From contig UQOH01000049.1 of assembly GCA_900542625.1 (NCBI GenBank), positions 1-15,167 on the forward strand: 15,167 bases of DNA, written 5' to 3'. Positions 1 to 6,692 of this stretch are shown here, one piece after another. Origin of the DNA: an uncultured Fusobacterium sp. (GTDB taxonomy: Bacteria > Fusobacteriota > Fusobacteriia > Fusobacteriales > Fusobacteriaceae). The first letter of the stretch is position 1, and each line of letters opens with the position of its first letter. The notes beneath the pieces were generated by a model that ran no database searches, was not told the origin of the DNA, and saw only the letters and a list, made by a program, of their open reading frames with translations. Position numbers and translations under genes: made by a program.

Positions 1-34
1 GTTGTCGTTGGTTCAAGTCCAACAAGAAGCGCCA
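1..34 (+). tRNA. 3' end of a tRNA gene (isotype not determinable)
   Basis: The window opens inside a tRNA. A T-arm is visible with a 5-bp stem (7-11 with 19-23) and the loop TTCAAGT at 12-18. It is followed by the 7-nt acceptor strand (24-30), discriminator G (31) and an encoded CCA (32-34). The anticodon lies left of the window, so the amino acid cannot be assigned. The matching 5' acceptor strand would read GCTTCTT. Confidence 0.9.
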
Positions 35-66
35 TTTTTTATTTTTTGGAAAAAATAATTATATAT

Positions 67-105
67 AAAATGGACTGTTATAAAAACGTAGCAGCCCATT
101 TTTTT
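67..105. terminator. Bidirectional intrinsic terminator between the tRNA and the SLC13-type gene
   Basis: AAAATGG (67-73) pairs with CCATTTT (96-102), and CTGTTA (75-80) pairs with TAGCAG (89-94) including one G-T pair. There is one A/C mismatch (74/95) and an 8-nt loop. A T-run to 105 follows on the plus strand, and an A/T-rich run follows on the minus strand. It can end the tRNA transcript and the leftward gene whose stop codon is at 107-109. Confidence 0.75.
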
Positions 106-106
106 A

Positions 107-1504
107 TTATATGATATTTAAAAATTCCCACCAAGGAATACAGACATACAAAATAATAAAAAACGTTAGAATAGTGAGAAACAGCCCATATTTTATAATT
201 ATTTTGTTGCCGTATAAATTTTCTCCGAACCCAACCATTACAGTAGCATGATGAAACGGAAGAATATATTGAATGCTCACTACTGTGTAAACAAAAAGAG
301 TAAGTACAGCTGAATTAGGAGGAAGTATATTTAACTGAGCTATTGTAGGGATTACAACAGATGAAGTTGTTACAGCACTTCCAAGAAAGAAATTTAGTAT
401 TAATGTGATTATTATCAAAAATATAATTTTCATTTGGAAACTGCTGTGAGGAGTAATTTTTATAAGCTGGTTTACAATGATATCAGCAGCTCCTGATTCA
501 TTGAGAACACTTCCTACAGAAAAAGCTCCTGTGAAAAAAATAAGAAGTTTCCAGTTGATATTTTTAATGAAACTTAACTTTATAATTTTTAAAAGATATC
601 CTAAAATTATTCCTGCAAACATAATATATGAGGCTTTTAAATGATGAATATTTTGAGATGCAAATCCGGCAAATATCAGAGCGCATACAAAAAGCATTTT
701 TTTCTGGTCTAATGTTAATAAAACTGTATTTTCAGATGAATTTAAATTTTTAAAACTGCAAGTAAAAATATCTTTTTTAAAAATAATTATAAAGAGAATA
801 AAAGTTGCAATACATGTGATAATTGAAGGGACAGACATATATACAGCCCACTGAGTCCAGTTTATATCAGCTTTGGATATAGCAACTACTACATAGTTAA
901 GGAGCATATCCCCAGTGAGAAAAAACATAGATGTAAATGTAGAGGCAGAGAAGATACTGAAATACAGTATTTCTCTGCTTTTGTTTTCTATATGCTGGTT
1001 TCTAAAAAACTCAGTATAAAAAGCTGTCAGCAGAATAACCCTTGGAAAAGGCTGAGGAATAAAAAATATAAGGATAAAACCTGCAATATAGGAAAACAAA
1101 ATAAGGTTTACGGGATTTTTTACAATTTTTTCCATAATACTTTTTGAAAAAACAGCAGCTACTCCTGTGTCCGTAACTCCCTTTGTGATTATGTAAGACA
1201 AAATTATCAGGTAAAAATTTTCAGTAAAAGGAAAATATAAAAGAGTTTTTACAGGAGCAATGGAAAAAATACCTGCTCCAAGAAGAAAAAAGAGGGAGAC
1301 AGCAGCATTGTCCATTGCAGAACTTCCCCATAAAATAAGAGCCTCAACAGAGAGAAAGACAGCCATTGTCAGTTTAAAATTATAGGGAGAAAAAACAAAA
1401 ATGAGAATACCTATAAAAAAAGAAACCAAAACAGTTTTTGGTTTTATAAATATTTTTTTTAATATATTTTGAAAATTATTATTGTGTGTAAGCATATTAT
1501 TCAT
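107..1504 (-). CDS. SLC13/DASS-type (ion transporter superfamily) permease
   Basis: The 465-residue protein is almost entirely hydrophobic, with about 11-12 predicted membrane segments and no soluble domain. It resembles sodium-coupled anion or di/tricarboxylate permeases of the SLC13 (DASS) family. The clearest signature is in the C-terminal half: a Gly-Ser-Ala-x-Thr-Thr-Ser-Ser segment followed by VVIPTI, the place of the second substrate-loop motif in this family. A short acidic/polar loop lies between the two halves. The ATG at 1504 is preceded by AGGAGGG at good spacing. The gene is monocistronic and leftward, diverging from the small secreted protein gene with 137 bp between them, and it ends at the shared terminator at 67-105. 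The substrate cannot be read from the sequence; sulfate, dicarboxylates or tricarboxylates are all possible. Family assignment is fairly sure, function is not. Confidence 0.75.
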   Translation of the reverse strand: MNNMLTHNNNFQNILKKIFIKPKTVLVSFFIGILIFVFSPYNFKLTMAVFLSVEALILWGSSAMDNAAVSLFFLLGAGIFSIAPVKTLLYFPFTENFYLIILSYIITKGVTDTGVAAVFSKSIMEKIVKNPVNLILFSYIAGFILIFFIPQPFPRVILLTAFYTEFFRNQHIENKSREILYFSIFSASTFTSMFFLTGDMLLNYVVVAISKADINWTQWAVYMSVPSIITCIATFILFIIIFKKDIFTCSFKNLNSSENTVLLTLDQKKMLFVCALIFAGFASQNIHHLKASYIMFAGIILGYLLKIIKLSFIKNINWKLLIFFTGAFSVGSVLNESGAADIIVNQLIKITPHSSFQMKIIFLIIITLILNFFLGSAVTTSSVVIPTIAQLNILPPNSAVLTLFVYTVVSIQYILPFHHATVMVGFGENLYGNKIIIKYGLFLTILTFFIILYVCIPWWEFLNII

Positions 1505-1586
1505 AAAAATCCCTCCTAATATTTTTTACTCCTAAATGGATAATTTTCCTTTAAAAAATATAAAAATATTTTATTTAATACCTTTT

Positions 1587-1615
1587 TTGGATTTTTTACG
1601 TCTAAAGAATATGAA
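1587..1615 (+). promoter_or_regulatory. Candidate sigma-70-type promoter for the small exported protein gene
   Basis: TTGGAT (1587-1592) and TATGAA (1610-1615) are separated by 17 bp, each matching the consensus at 4 of 6 positions. The predicted transcript start lies about 20 bp before the AGGAGGG ribosome site. In DNA this AT-rich such matches occur by chance, so support is modest. Confidence 0.3.
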
Positions 1616-1641
1616 AACTAAAGTAAATTAGGAGGGATAAT

Positions 1642-2007
1642 ATGAAAAAGTTAGCAGCAGCTTTATTTTTTCTTGCAGGAGCAGCATCTTTTGCAGGACA
1701 GTTTGAAAGAGAAGAAAGTATAATTCAAAATAAACTTTATACAAATTTTCCGGTTTTAGAGGCCAATAAAAATATAGTAGTTGAAGAGATAGAAGTGGAT
1801 ATTGAAAGAGATGGTGTAATTGAAATAGATGTTGAATTTGCAAGAGGTTCTCAGGTAGATACAAAAGAGTATAAAAATTATGCTGACAAAATTGTAGATT
1901 CGGTAAATGTGATTTTAAAAGATATGGACAATAATAAACTTATTCTAAAAAAAATAGAGATAGATACATCTGGAATTAAAAATGACAAAGAAGTATTTAG
2001 ATACTAA
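1642..2007 (+). CDS. Small exported protein of unknown function
   Basis: A 121-residue protein with a textbook signal peptide: MKK, a hydrophobic Leu/Ala core to about residue 16, and a likely cleavage after Ala-Ser-Phe-Ala (residues 15-18), leaving a mature chain of about 103 residues that begins Gly-Gln. The mature part is rich in Glu, Asp, Lys, Ile and Val and alternates polar and hydrophobic residues, suggesting beta strands. It has no cysteine, so it is not a lipoprotein. The likely destination is periplasm or cell surface. A strong AGGAGGG site precedes the ATG. The gene stands alone, divergent from the SLC13-type gene and ended by a strong hairpin at 2032-2080. I do not recognise a family. 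The overlapping minus-strand frame has no ribosome site and is a shadow. Confidence 0.8.
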   Translation: MKKLAAALFFLAGAASFAGQFEREESIIQNKLYTNFPVLEANKNIVVEEIEVDIERDGVIEIDVEFARGSQVDTKEYKNYADKIVDSVNVILKDMDNNKLILKKIEIDTSGIKNDKEVFRY

Positions 2008-2031
2008 TAATTATATACTTTTATAAAAACA

Positions 2032-2080
2032 AAAAGGTCTTAAGAAGAACTGAATTGTATTCAGATTCTTAAGACCTTTT
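2032..2080. terminator. Strong bidirectional terminator between convergent genes
   Basis: A perfect 15-bp stem pairs 2032-2046 with 2066-2080. An apical 6-bp stem (2050-2055 with 2059-2064) has a TGT loop. A-rich and T-rich flanks serve as U-tracts in both directions. It ends the small exported protein gene on the plus strand and the symporter gene (stop at 2164) on the minus strand. Confidence 0.93.
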
Positions 2081-2163
2081 ATTAATTCCCCCCAGAATTA
2101 CATTAGTATTATACTTGAGGATATAAGAAAAGTCAAAAATTATTTAAAATTGCAGACTTTATA

Positions 2164-3411
2164 TTATTGATTTAAAGGTTCTTTTTCTTTTAATATCCAG
2201 TTTTTACCTTCAACAAGTCTTGCAACAAGCATTGAGGCTATTGTATCTCCGCTGGCATTAATCATAGTTGCAGGAGGGTCTACAAGGTAACCTATAGTTG
2301 CTATAATAGGAAATGCTTCAGGTGGGAAACCATAGATTGAAACAATAAACATTTCACCGATAAGTCCTCCTCCAGGAACTCCTGACATTACAACTCCTCC
2401 AACAAGAGCTATAAGAATTGCACTTATATAAGTACTCATTCCTGTGAATGGAATATCAAATATTCCAAAAAGGAAAGAGATTTTTAAAACAGTACTGAAA
2501 CATGTTCCGTCCATATGAGCTGTTGCTCCAATTGGAAGAACAATCTCTCTGATGTCTTTAGGGACACCTATATTTTCACATGCCTCCAGATTAACAGGAA
2601 GTGTTGCAATGGAACTTTGAGTAGCTACAGCTGTAATTGCAGGGGAGATTACATGTTTTAATGCTTTTAATCCCTCTTTTCCTGCTGCAACATAAGCATA
2701 AGCAGGGAAAGCGATTAAAAGATAAGCAAAGCATAGGGGATAGTAAATAAGCATTGCTCTGGCATAAGAACCTAAAAGTTCTTGTCCGTACTGACCTACA
2801 AGAGCTCCAAAATAAGCTCCAAGACCAATAGGTGCATAATACATTAAAAGATTAATCATTTTTAAAAATACAGCTGCAAGGGCATCAAGTCCATTTGCAA
2901 TAACTTTTCCTTTTTCTCCGATCATATTTACACAAAGTCCAAATACAATTGAGAAAATAATAAGCGGAAGCATGTTACTTCTTGAAATAAGCTGAGGGAA
3001 ATCTGTTACAGTAAGAGCTGCAACAATCTGCTCGCCAGTCTGGAAAGGTTTTAATGCCTCTGCAGGGGGCAGGTTAAGATTTATTCCCTGAGCAGGCGGA
3101 TAAAGCAGAACAATAATTATTATAATTATTGATGCTATAAATCCTGTTGAAAAGAAAACCAGAAGAAGACTTTTTAAAATATTTCCAAGTCTTTTCATGT
3201 TGCTCATGCTTGCTACTGAACTGCTTATTGTAACAAAAACAAGAGGTACAACAATTGTAAACATGGCATTTATAAATAAATCTCCGAAAGGTTTAAGTAT
3301 TGATGCTTTTTCTTTTAAAACTCCTCCAAGAATACTTCCTAAGATAATAGAACCAAGAAGTATGATGGAGAAACGATAATTTTCCCAAAATGTTTTTTTA
3401 TTTTTTGTCAT
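2164..3411 (-). CDS. Dicarboxylate/amino acid:cation symporter (DAACS, GltP/DctA fold), probably not specific for acidic substrates
   Basis: A 415-residue inner-membrane secondary transporter. Family motifs appear in order: the hairpin-1 loop Thr-Gln-Ser-Ser with ATLP nearby (about 264-271), His-Met-Asp-Gly-Thr (299-303), Ser-Gly-Val-Pro-Gly-Gly-Gly (343-349) and the TM8 ligand segment starting at Asp378. In that segment Asp378, Asn385 and Asp389 match the archaeal GltPh residues Asp394, Asn401 and Asp405. The position of Arg397, which holds the side-chain carboxylate of glutamate or aspartate, is Ala381. I infer an amino acid substrate without an acidic side chain. An earlier in-frame ATG exists at 3444, but AGGAGG sits 8 nt before the ATG at 3411, so the shorter form is chosen. 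It is divergent from the WYL regulator, which may control it. Confidence 0.88.
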   Translation of the reverse strand: MTKNKKTFWENYRFSIILLGSIILGSILGGVLKEKASILKPFGDLFINAMFTIVVPLVFVTISSSVASMSNMKRLGNILKSLLLVFFSTGFIASIIIIIIVLLYPPAQGINLNLPPAEALKPFQTGEQIVAALTVTDFPQLISRSNMLPLIIFSIVFGLCVNMIGEKGKVIANGLDALAAVFLKMINLLMYYAPIGLGAYFGALVGQYGQELLGSYARAMLIYYPLCFAYLLIAFPAYAYVAAGKEGLKALKHVISPAITAVATQSSIATLPVNLEACENIGVPKDIREIVLPIGATAHMDGTCFSTVLKISFLFGIFDIPFTGMSTYISAILIALVGGVVMSGVPGGGLIGEMFIVSIYGFPPEAFPIIATIGYLVDPPATMINASGDTIASMLVARLVEGKNWILKEKEPLNQ

Positions 3412-3470
3412 AATGGATTCCTCCTGTATTTTAAAATATTTCAAATTATGTTTATAAGAATATTCTATAA

Positions 3471-3498
3471 TTTATACGAGAATATAACTATACTTCAA
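3471..3498 (-). promoter_or_regulatory. Candidate promoter of the symporter gene
   Basis: On the minus strand, TTGAAG (3498-3493) and TATAAA (3476-3471) are 16 bp apart, matching consensus at 4 of 6 and 5 of 6 positions. The predicted start lies roughly 50 bp before the start codon. The nearer 18-bp repeat copy (3503-3520) lies immediately upstream of the -35 element, where an activator would sit. Confidence 0.5.
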
Positions 3499-3574
3499 TT
3501 ACAAAATTATTTTTGTTCATATAAAAATAAAAAAATACTTAAATTTCAGGTTTTATAAAATTATTTTTGTTCAT
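3499..3574. repeat. Two 18-bp direct repeats, likely operator pair, in the divergent control region
   Basis: AAAATTATTTTTGTTCAT occurs identically at 3503-3520 and 3557-3574. Including the preceding TTA and one variable base (C or T), the match extends to 22 bp with a single mismatch, from 3499 and from 3553. Start-to-start distance is 54 bp, close to five helical turns. One copy abuts the symporter -35 element; the other overlaps the zone where the regulator gene's promoter should lie. Position and exact repetition suggest a binding site for the divergent regulator or another factor. Confidence 0.6.
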
Positions 3575-3645
3575 AAAATATGAATTTGTAATATTCTTAA
3601 AAAAATGTTATTCTAAAATAAATATCTTAATTAGTGAGGCAGATA

Positions 3646-4479
3646 ATGGAAAAAAAACTTAGAATTACAATTCCGGTTGAAATTTATCAGATTATAGAAA
3701 GCGATATAGAGGATTTTGGAATAACCAAAAACTTTTTATGCAACTATATTTTTGAAAATTCAGAAGGGTTTAAGCAGATATATAATTACAAATATAAAAA
3801 TGCAAAAAAAATTATTCAGTTTAATCTGAATAAGAAAAACAGAGAGAATTATTATTCTTTTCTGGCTGAAAAAAATATAGAGGTAGAGGCAGAATATTTT
3901 AGAAATATTTTTCTTTATTATGCACAGAAATCTAAAAAGAGCAGAGAGTTTTTTATTTTTCAGCACATAATAGAAAAGATAAATGATGCAATAGAGGGCA
4001 GAAAAAAAATAATTATAACTTTTACAGATGAGAGAACAAAAACAATATCTCCCTATTATATAGCCTCTTCTGAACTTGAGCTGAAAAATTATCTTTTTTC
4101 TTATGATGATGAAGAGAAAAAATTTAAAAATTTCAGTATCAGAAATATAAAATCTGTGTATGTAACAAACAAAAAAGTATATGATGAGGAGATGGAATTT
4201 GTGAATAATGTGATAGAAAACTTTGATCCATTTCTTTCGTACAGTAAAAGTGTTACAGTAAGATTTTCTGATGAGGGATTGGAGATGCTGAAAACTTTAA
4301 AAACATACAGACCGAAAGTTTTGGAAAAAAACGGGAATGTTTATAAGTTTCAGTGTTCACCTCTTTTGGGAAAAAGATATTTTTCTTACTTTTGGAATGA
4401 GGCAGAGATTCTTGAACCTCTTGAACTTCGTCAGTGGTTTAAGGAGCGTTCGGAAAAGGCAGCAGAGAATTACAGATAA
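3646..4479 (+). CDS. WYL-domain transcriptional regulator with ribbon-helix-helix-like N terminus
   Basis: A 277-residue probable DNA-binding regulator. Residues 4-37 look like a ribbon-helix-helix unit: a short strand (Leu-Arg-Ile-Thr-Ile-Pro), a helix, then Gly-Ile-Thr-Lys and a second helix. After a charged, mainly helical middle, residues 119-176 match the WYL fold, with Asn-Tyr-Leu-Phe-Ser-Tyr-Asp-Asp standing for the usual Trp-Tyr-Leu segment. The C terminus resembles the WCX extension of WYL proteins, with a leucine/glutamate-rich end. A GTG at 3634 opens the frame, but GTGAGG there acts as the ribosome site 6 nt before the ATG at 3646, so ATG is chosen. No terminator follows directly. 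Its divergent neighbour is the symporter gene, a likely target; WYL domains commonly sense a ligand, unknown here. Confidence 0.75.
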   Translation: MEKKLRITIPVEIYQIIESDIEDFGITKNFLCNYIFENSEGFKQIYNYKYKNAKKIIQFNLNKKNRENYYSFLAEKNIEVEAEYFRNIFLYYAQKSKKSREFFIFQHIIEKINDAIEGRKKIIITFTDERTKTISPYYIASSELELKNYLFSYDDEEKKFKNFSIRNIKSVYVTNKKVYDEEMEFVNNVIENFDPFLSYSKSVTVRFSDEGLEMLKTLKTYRPKVLEKNGNVYKFQCSPLLGKRYFSYFWNEAEILEPLELRQWFKERSEKAAENYR

Positions 4480-4518
4480 TATTTTTATTGAAATTAAATA
4501 GGAAAAACGAGGATAATC

Positions 4519-4527
4519 TGATATAAT
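4519..4527 (+). promoter_or_regulatory. Extended -10 promoter candidate for the LPS operon
   Basis: TGATATAAT is a perfect -10 hexamer (4522-4527) with the extended TGn element. No good -35 lies at 16-18 bp, which extended -10 promoters can tolerate. A start near 4534 would give the LPS operon a leader of about 275 nt containing the inverted repeat at 4624-4743. A second, weaker pair nearer the gene (TTGAAA 4762-4767, TATTAA 4786-4791) would leave almost no leader. Confidence 0.45.
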
Positions 4528-4623
4528 TATTTATAGATAAATAAAAATAAAGTTAAATATAAATTTTTATAACCTTATATTTATATAATAATATGTTGTA
4601 ATTTTAAGAAAAAATTATTTCCG

Positions 4624-4743
4624 AAAAAATATCAGCTATTTATATTGCTCACAGAAAGAAAATTTGAAACTCACCTCTTACGAGGTTCAGACAGTCAAAT
4701 TTTCTGTATTCTGTTTCGCTGCATAAATTACGCAGATATTTTT
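4624..4743. repeat. 120-bp nested imperfect inverted repeat in the leader of the LPS operon
   Basis: The 329-bp gene-free stretch 4480-4808 holds this element. Three nested pairings are visible: AAAAATATC (4625-4633) with GATATTTTT (4735-4743); AGAAAATTTGA (4657-4667) with TCAAATTTTCT (4695-4705), a perfect 11-bp arm; and ACCTC (4673-4677) with GAGGT (4682-4686) around a TTAC loop. No U-tract follows the inner hairpin, so it is not a standard terminator. It looks like a dispersed palindromic element or a structured RNA leader. The rest of the stretch is plain AT-rich sequence apart from the promoter candidates. Confidence 0.65.
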
Positions 4744-4808
4744 AATGTCATTAATTTTTTCTTGAAAGTGCTATCTTGAAAGGGATATTAAATTTCTTTG
4801 GAGGAATT

Positions 4809-5888
4809 ATGATATATATATTTATTATTTTTGTAATAGTTTTGTTTGTTTTTAATGGAAAAGGTATTCCTGTATTTTTATATCATCAGGTAAATCATCT
4901 TTCAAATATTACTCCTGAACTTTTTGAGGAGCATTTAAAAATATTAAAAAATAAAAAAATGAATACGATTACAATGTCAGAATACATGAGAAAAGAGACT
5001 CCTAAAAACAGTGTTCTGCTGACATTTGATGACGGATATTATGATAACTATAAAGAGGTTTTTCCTCTTTTGAAAAAATATAATATGAAAGCAACAATAT
5101 TTTTGAATACTTTATATATTGGTGAAAAGAGATGGGGAGAAACAGAGATTGAGAAAAACGGAACAGCCAATTATAAAGCAATGAAAAAATATATGAAACT
5201 GAACGACGGAACAACAGAGCAGTATATGACATGGAGTGAAATAAAAGAGATGTATGAGAGCGGGCTTGTTGATTTTCAGGCACATTCACATAAACATATG
5301 GCAATTTTTAAAGAAATAAAACTTCTTGGAGTATTTGATAAAGACAGCATGGACTGTACAGATGTATATCTTTATGGAGATGTGGAAGAGGGATTCCCTA
5401 AATTCCGTAAAAGAGGGGAATATTCAGGAGAAGGAATAATAATAAACAAAGAGTTTTTTAAAATTTTTCAGGAATTTTATTTTAAAAACTTAAAAGGAAA
5501 ATCTGAAAAAGAGATAATCTCTTTGGGACAGAAATTTATTGACGAACATATAGAACCTTATATGATAAAAGAAAATCATGGGGATTTAGTAAAACGTCTT
5601 ACAGAAGAATATACTTTGAATAAAAATTTAATAGAAAAAAATCTTGGAAATAAAGTTGAATTTTTCTGCTGGCCTTGGGGACATAGAAGCAAAGAGACAG
5701 TTGAAATATTAAAAAGTCTTGGAGTAAAAGGATTTATAACAACTAAAAAAGGTACAAATTCATATTCACCAGACTGGGATATGATAAGAAGAATAGAACT
5801 TAGAAAATTTACACCAGAGAAATTCAAATTGAATTTAGCAGCAGCAAGAAATCTTGTATTAGGAAAGCTGTATGGTTTAGTATCATAG
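4809..5888 (+). CDS. Membrane-anchored polysaccharide deacetylase (NodB-type, carbohydrate esterase 4)
   Basis: A 359-residue protein likely to remove N-acetyl groups from a sugar of the cell envelope. One N-terminal membrane segment (residues 2-15) is followed by Val-Phe-Leu-Tyr-His-Gln. NodB motif 1 is Thr-Phe-Asp-Asp-Gly (72-76; Asp74 as candidate base, Asp75 as metal ligand). Motif 2 is His159-Ser-His161-Lys-His163. Motif 3 is Trp-Pro-Trp-Gly-His near 288-292, the place of the usual Pro-Tyr-Gly. Between motifs 2 and 3 is a long insertion of about 120 residues. A TTG 33 nt upstream also opens the frame, but GGAGG directly precedes the ATG at 4809. It is the first gene of the LPS-core operon, with a 24-bp gap to the next gene, which suggests a lipooligosaccharide or lipid A sugar as substrate (inference). 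Peptidoglycan or an exopolysaccharide remain alternatives. Confidence 0.85.
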   Translation: MIYIFIIFVIVLFVFNGKGIPVFLYHQVNHLSNITPELFEEHLKILKNKKMNTITMSEYMRKETPKNSVLLTFDDGYYDNYKEVFPLLKKYNMKATIFLNTLYIGEKRWGETEIEKNGTANYKAMKKYMKLNDGTTEQYMTWSEIKEMYESGLVDFQAHSHKHMAIFKEIKLLGVFDKDSMDCTDVYLYGDVEEGFPKFRKRGEYSGEGIIINKEFFKIFQEFYFKNLKGKSEKEIISLGQKFIDEHIEPYMIKENHGDLVKRLTEEYTLNKNLIEKNLGNKVEFFCWPWGHRSKETVEILKSLGVKGFITTKKGTNSYSPDWDMIRRIELRKFTPEKFKLNLAAARNLVLGKLYGLVS

Positions 5889-5912
5889 ATTGTATCAAAG
5901 GACGGGAGATTT

Positions 5913-6692
5913 ATGGGATTATCAGTTGCAATGATAACACTTAATGAAGAGAGAATATTGGAAAAAACTTTGAAATCTGTGGCTGATTTTGCAGATGAAA
6001 TTGTAATAGTGGACAGCGGCTCAACAGACAGAACAAAAGAGATAGCAGAAAAATATGGAGCTAAATTTATATATCAAAAATGGCTTGGCTATGGGATGCA
6101 GAGAAATGCAGCAATAGACAATGCATCTCATGAATGGGTTTTAAATATTGATGCAGATGAAGAGATATCTCCTGCTTTAAAAGAAAAGATAATTCAGATA
6201 AAAAAAGGAGAAACAGAAGGAGAAGTTTTTACAATAAATTTCACATCTGTATGTTTTGGAAAAGAATTGAAACACGGAGGGTGGAGTAACTCTTATCACA
6301 TAAGACTTTTTAAGAAGTCAGCAGGAAGATTTAATGACAATATGGTTCATGAAGAGTTCCAGACTGATAAAAAAGTGTATACTCTTAAAGAGGATATTCT
6401 TCATCACAGCTATCTTACTCTTCAGGATTATTTTGTGAAATTTAACAGATATACAACAGAGGGAGCTTTGGAATATTACAGAAAAGGGAAAAAGCCTTCT
6501 GCTGCTCAGATTATATTTAACCCAATATATAAATTTATAAAGATGTATATAATAAGACTTGGATTTTTAGACGGAATAGAGGGGCTTATGATAGCCTCAG
6601 CAAGTGCTATGTATTCTATGGTGAAATATTTTAAACTAAGGGAAATTTATAAAAACGGAGCATATAATGAAAATAATAATATCAAGAACTGA
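5913..6692 (+). CDS. Family 2 glycosyltransferase, WaaE/KdtX-like LPS core glucosyltransferase
   Basis: A 259-residue GT-A fold transferase. The N terminus (Val-Ala-Met-Ile-Thr-Leu-Asn-Glu-Glu) is the nucleotide-sugar strand. Asp34-Ser-Gly-Ser-Thr-Asp39-Arg-Thr is the family 2 signature, Gln63-Arg-Asn65 is typical of the WaaE branch, and Asp80-Ala-Asp82 is the DxD metal site. The C-terminal third has an amphipathic and partly hydrophobic stretch with Tyr-Lys-Phe-Ile-Lys, usual for membrane-associated members. WaaE enzymes add beta-1,4-glucose to heptose I of the LPS inner core; the exact sugar here is inferred from similarity and from the neighbouring heptosyltransferases. GGGAG precedes the ATG. 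Its last 26 nt overlap the next gene in another frame, indicating translational coupling. Confidence 0.85.
   Translation: MGLSVAMITLNEERILEKTLKSVADFADEIVIVDSGSTDRTKEIAEKYGAKFIYQKWLGYGMQRNAAIDNASHEWVLNIDADEEISPALKEKIIQIKKGETEGEVFTINFTSVCFGKELKHGGWSNSYHIRLFKKSAGRFNDNMVHEEFQTDKKVYTLKEDILHHSYLTLQDYFVKFNRYTTEGALEYYRKGKKPSAAQIIFNPIYKFIKMYIIRLGFLDGIEGLMIASASAMYSMVKYFKLREIYKNGAYNENNNIKN

Noticed and set aside
1628..1864. Minus-strand open frame over the small exported protein gene
   Set aside because: It is Leu/Gln/Tyr-rich antisense of a gene with a signal peptide, strong ribosome site and terminator; no ribosome site of its own.
3412..3444. Upstream ATG of the symporter gene
   Set aside because: AGGAGG lies between this ATG and the one at 3411, so the shorter protein is the translated form.
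3499..3574. CRISPR-like direct repeats
   Set aside because: Only two copies, AT-rich, in a divergent promoter region, with no cas gene nearby. Operator sites fit better.
4657..4705. Inner hairpin as terminator of the WYL gene
   Set aside because: The stem is followed by GTATTCTG rather than a T-run, and the distance from the stop codon is about 180 bp.
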